A stretch of 13,246 nt of DNA, taken from Pseudomonadota bacterium. Lineage in GTDB: Bacteria > Myxococcota > Polyangia > GCA-2747355 > JACKDQ01. Under the pieces are notes generated by a model. That model was not told the origin of the DNA. It searched no databases and saw only the letters and a program-made list of their open reading frames with translations. Within the stretch, counting starts at the first letter, position 1; each line of letters opens with the position of its first letter. The DNA is taken from positions 1 to 13,246 of the forward strand of contig JAUVBO010000015.1 in NCBI GenBank assembly GCA_030591195.1, given 5' to 3'. The translations under genes and the position numbers were made by a program. Positions 12,052 through 13,246 of the stretch are shown in pieces.

Positions 12052-13246
12052 TCAGGGCGCCGCTCGGTGCCACTCGTCGGCGCCCAGGTCGGGGGCGCTA
12101 TCGCGCGTCTCACCGTCGATGTCGTGGGGGCAGTCGGCCGGCGGCCGCGGCTCACCCTGGTCGATCGCCCCGCCGGCGGCGTCGACGAGGTGCAGGTCTC
12201 CGCGGCTGACGTCGACGAACCAGGATGCCTTGGCCTCGTCGGAGCCGCGGTTGCCCGTGGCGCTGGCGCCGTCCCGCTCGAGCAGTCGATGGCTGACCAG
12301 GTTGTTGTTCAGCGCGAGCTGGGTCGCGGGGAAGCGCCACTCGATCGACGAGTAGGGCTCGACCTCGGAGAAGACGGTGTTGTGCGCCACCACCGTGTCG
12401 CAGCTGTTCCAGACCGAGATCCCCGAGTCGTGCCCGGTGACGTGGGCCCTGACCGTGATGAAGTTGTTGCGGACGACGCCACCGATGTTGTCCAGGTGCT
12501 CGCTGCTGCCCTGGCTGCAGCCGCCGTCGGGGTAGCGGCGCGCTGGGTCGTCGGAGTCCGGCTCGCGCAGCCCGAGGCGGATGCCGTGACTCACGTCGAG
12601 GAGCCGGTTGCGCGCGACCAGCGCGTCCCGCGAGCCATCTCGGAAGAGGATCGCGGTCGCGTTCTCGCCGGGGCACCAGATCCCCTCGAACCGGTTGTCG
12701 GAGACCCTCCAGCCCCGGCCGCCGGAGATCGTCACGCCATTGATCTCGCAGTGTGGCTCCGCCGCCCGCTGCTCGTCCGACAGGACCATCTCCGAGCAGG
12801 AGATGGTGCCGTCGTCGACGTATCGGTCGTGATCGAGGTCGGAGCTGACGTGGATCAAGTGATCGCGCACGTCCGTGAGGATCAGGTCATACAGCGCGAT
12901 CCCCGCGATCGTCTGGTGCCGCGGCTTGATCTGGATCGCGTCGCTCCGGGCGTTGACGACGCTCAGGCTGGCGACCACCACGTCGCTGCTCCGGATCCCG
13001 ATGCCGACCTCGGCGTCCTCGACATCGAGCACGGCCCGGCCGCGATCGCCGCTGGCGCCGCGCAGCACCAGCTGCTCGGTCTCGAGGAGGATACCCCCGG
13101 GCGCGCGGTGGATGCCGTCGGCCAGCAGCAGGGTCGTGCTCGGCTCGGCGTTGGCGACGGCCTCGGCGAGGGACATCGTCGGGCTGACCACGACCCGGTG
13201 GGCTGTCTCGGGCCAGCTCACCTGCCCTCCGCAGCTCGATGGCAAC
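12052..13246 (-). CDS. Right-handed parallel beta-helix protein, exported (N-terminus cut by window edge)
   Basis: At least 398 codons run from the window edge to a TGA at 12052. The visible part begins with LPSSCGGQ, which could be the end of a lipoprotein signal whose hydrophobic core lies outside the window; the TTG at 13245 is probably not a true start. From about residue 25 the chain shows beta-helix rungs: SLAEAVANAEPSTTLLLADG at the cap, then repeated short strands with Asn at turn positions (VSDNRF, VARNRL, VRNNFI, VAHNTVF, ALNNNLV). The C-terminal APDLGADEW resembles the closing motif of many secreted beta-helix proteins. Proteins of this fold often bind or cleave polysaccharides, but I see no recognisable catalytic set. 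It is followed on the same strand by the ceramidase-like lipoprotein gene after about 70 bases, so they may be co-transcribed. Confidence 0.85.
   Translation of the reverse strand, partial: LPSSCGGQVSWPETAHRVVVSPTMSLAEAVANAEPSTTLLLADGIHRAPGGILLETEQLVLRGASGDRGRAVLDVEDAEVGIGIRSSDVVVASLSVVNARSDAIQIKPRHQTIAGIALYDLILTDVRDHLIHVSSDLDHDRYVDDGTISCSEMVLSDEQRAAEPHCEINGVTISGGRGWRVSDNRFEGIWCPGENATAILFRDGSRDALVARNRLLDVSHGIRLGLREPDSDDPARRYPDGGCSQGSSEHLDNIGGVVRNNFITVRAHVTGHDSGISVWNSCDTVVAHNTVFSEVEPYSSIEWRFPATQLALNNNLVSHRLLERDGASATGNRGSDEAKASWFVDVSRGDLHLVDAAGGAIDQGEPRPPADCPHDIDGETRDSAPDLGADEWHRAAP

Noticed and set aside
1..13246. Search for a defence system, CRISPR array, insertion sequence or phage region
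   Set aside because: No regularly spaced repeats, transposase, integrase, nuclease, helicase or toxin-antitoxin motifs were seen on either strand; the genes look like ordinary exported and regulatory functions.

Overview
The window is high-GC bacterial DNA with densely packed genes. About half of the products are exported or lipoprotein-like. One lipoprotein has an Asp/Ala/Pro-rich linker after its lipid-anchor cysteine, signalling proteins mix FHA, GGDEF, receiver, PilZ and STAS domains, and there is a secreted beta-helix protein and a DUF11-like surface protein. This style fits Myxococcota or a related former deltaproteobacterium. That is an inference from gene content only; no rRNA or other taxonomic marker is present. 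I see no tRNA, rRNA, CRISPR array, transposase or phage gene.

Layout. (1) 1-1208, minus: N-terminal 402 residues of a secreted surface protein, cut by the window edge, with a good sigma70-type promoter at 1261-1289. (2) 1453-4855, plus: a two-gene unit for exported proteins. The first is an angiotensin-converting-enzyme (peptidase M2) homologue with its active-site and disulfide residues intact. Four bases later comes a protein that joins a transglycosylase-like domain, whose catalytic Glu is replaced by Gln, to an apparently intact M23 peptidase domain. (3) 4856-5013: a short spacer between convergent genes, holding a 14-bp direct repeat and three consecutive hairpins. (4) 7185-5014, minus: a c-di-GMP module. 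An FHA-GGDEF diguanylate cyclase directly abuts a gene for a pseudo-receiver/degenerate PilZ/STAS/zinc-ribbon protein. (5) 7420-9886, plus: a tightly overlapping operon of a sirtuin, a short Ppx/GppA phosphatase and a ChaC-like gamma-glutamylcyclotransferase, preceded by an extended -10 promoter and an imperfect palindrome. (6) 13246-9896, minus: a right-handed beta-helix protein, cut by the window edge, followed by a lipoprotein of the neutral ceramidase family.

How they may work together. The M2/M23 pair probably acts on peptides or peptidoglycan outside the cytoplasmic membrane. The FHA-GGDEF protein should make c-di-GMP, and its partner looks like a protein-interaction scaffold more than a normal c-di-GMP receptor. 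The sirtuin, Ppx and ChaC-like proteins consume NAD+, polyphosphate or pppGpp, and glutathione-type gamma-glutamyl peptides, so their shared operon suggests a stress or nutrient-state role. No classical defence system or mobile island is visible. The most unusual items are the ACE homologue with its pseudo-transglycosylase neighbour, the scaffold protein whose signalling domains have each lost key residues, and the hairpin/repeat cluster between the convergent genes.
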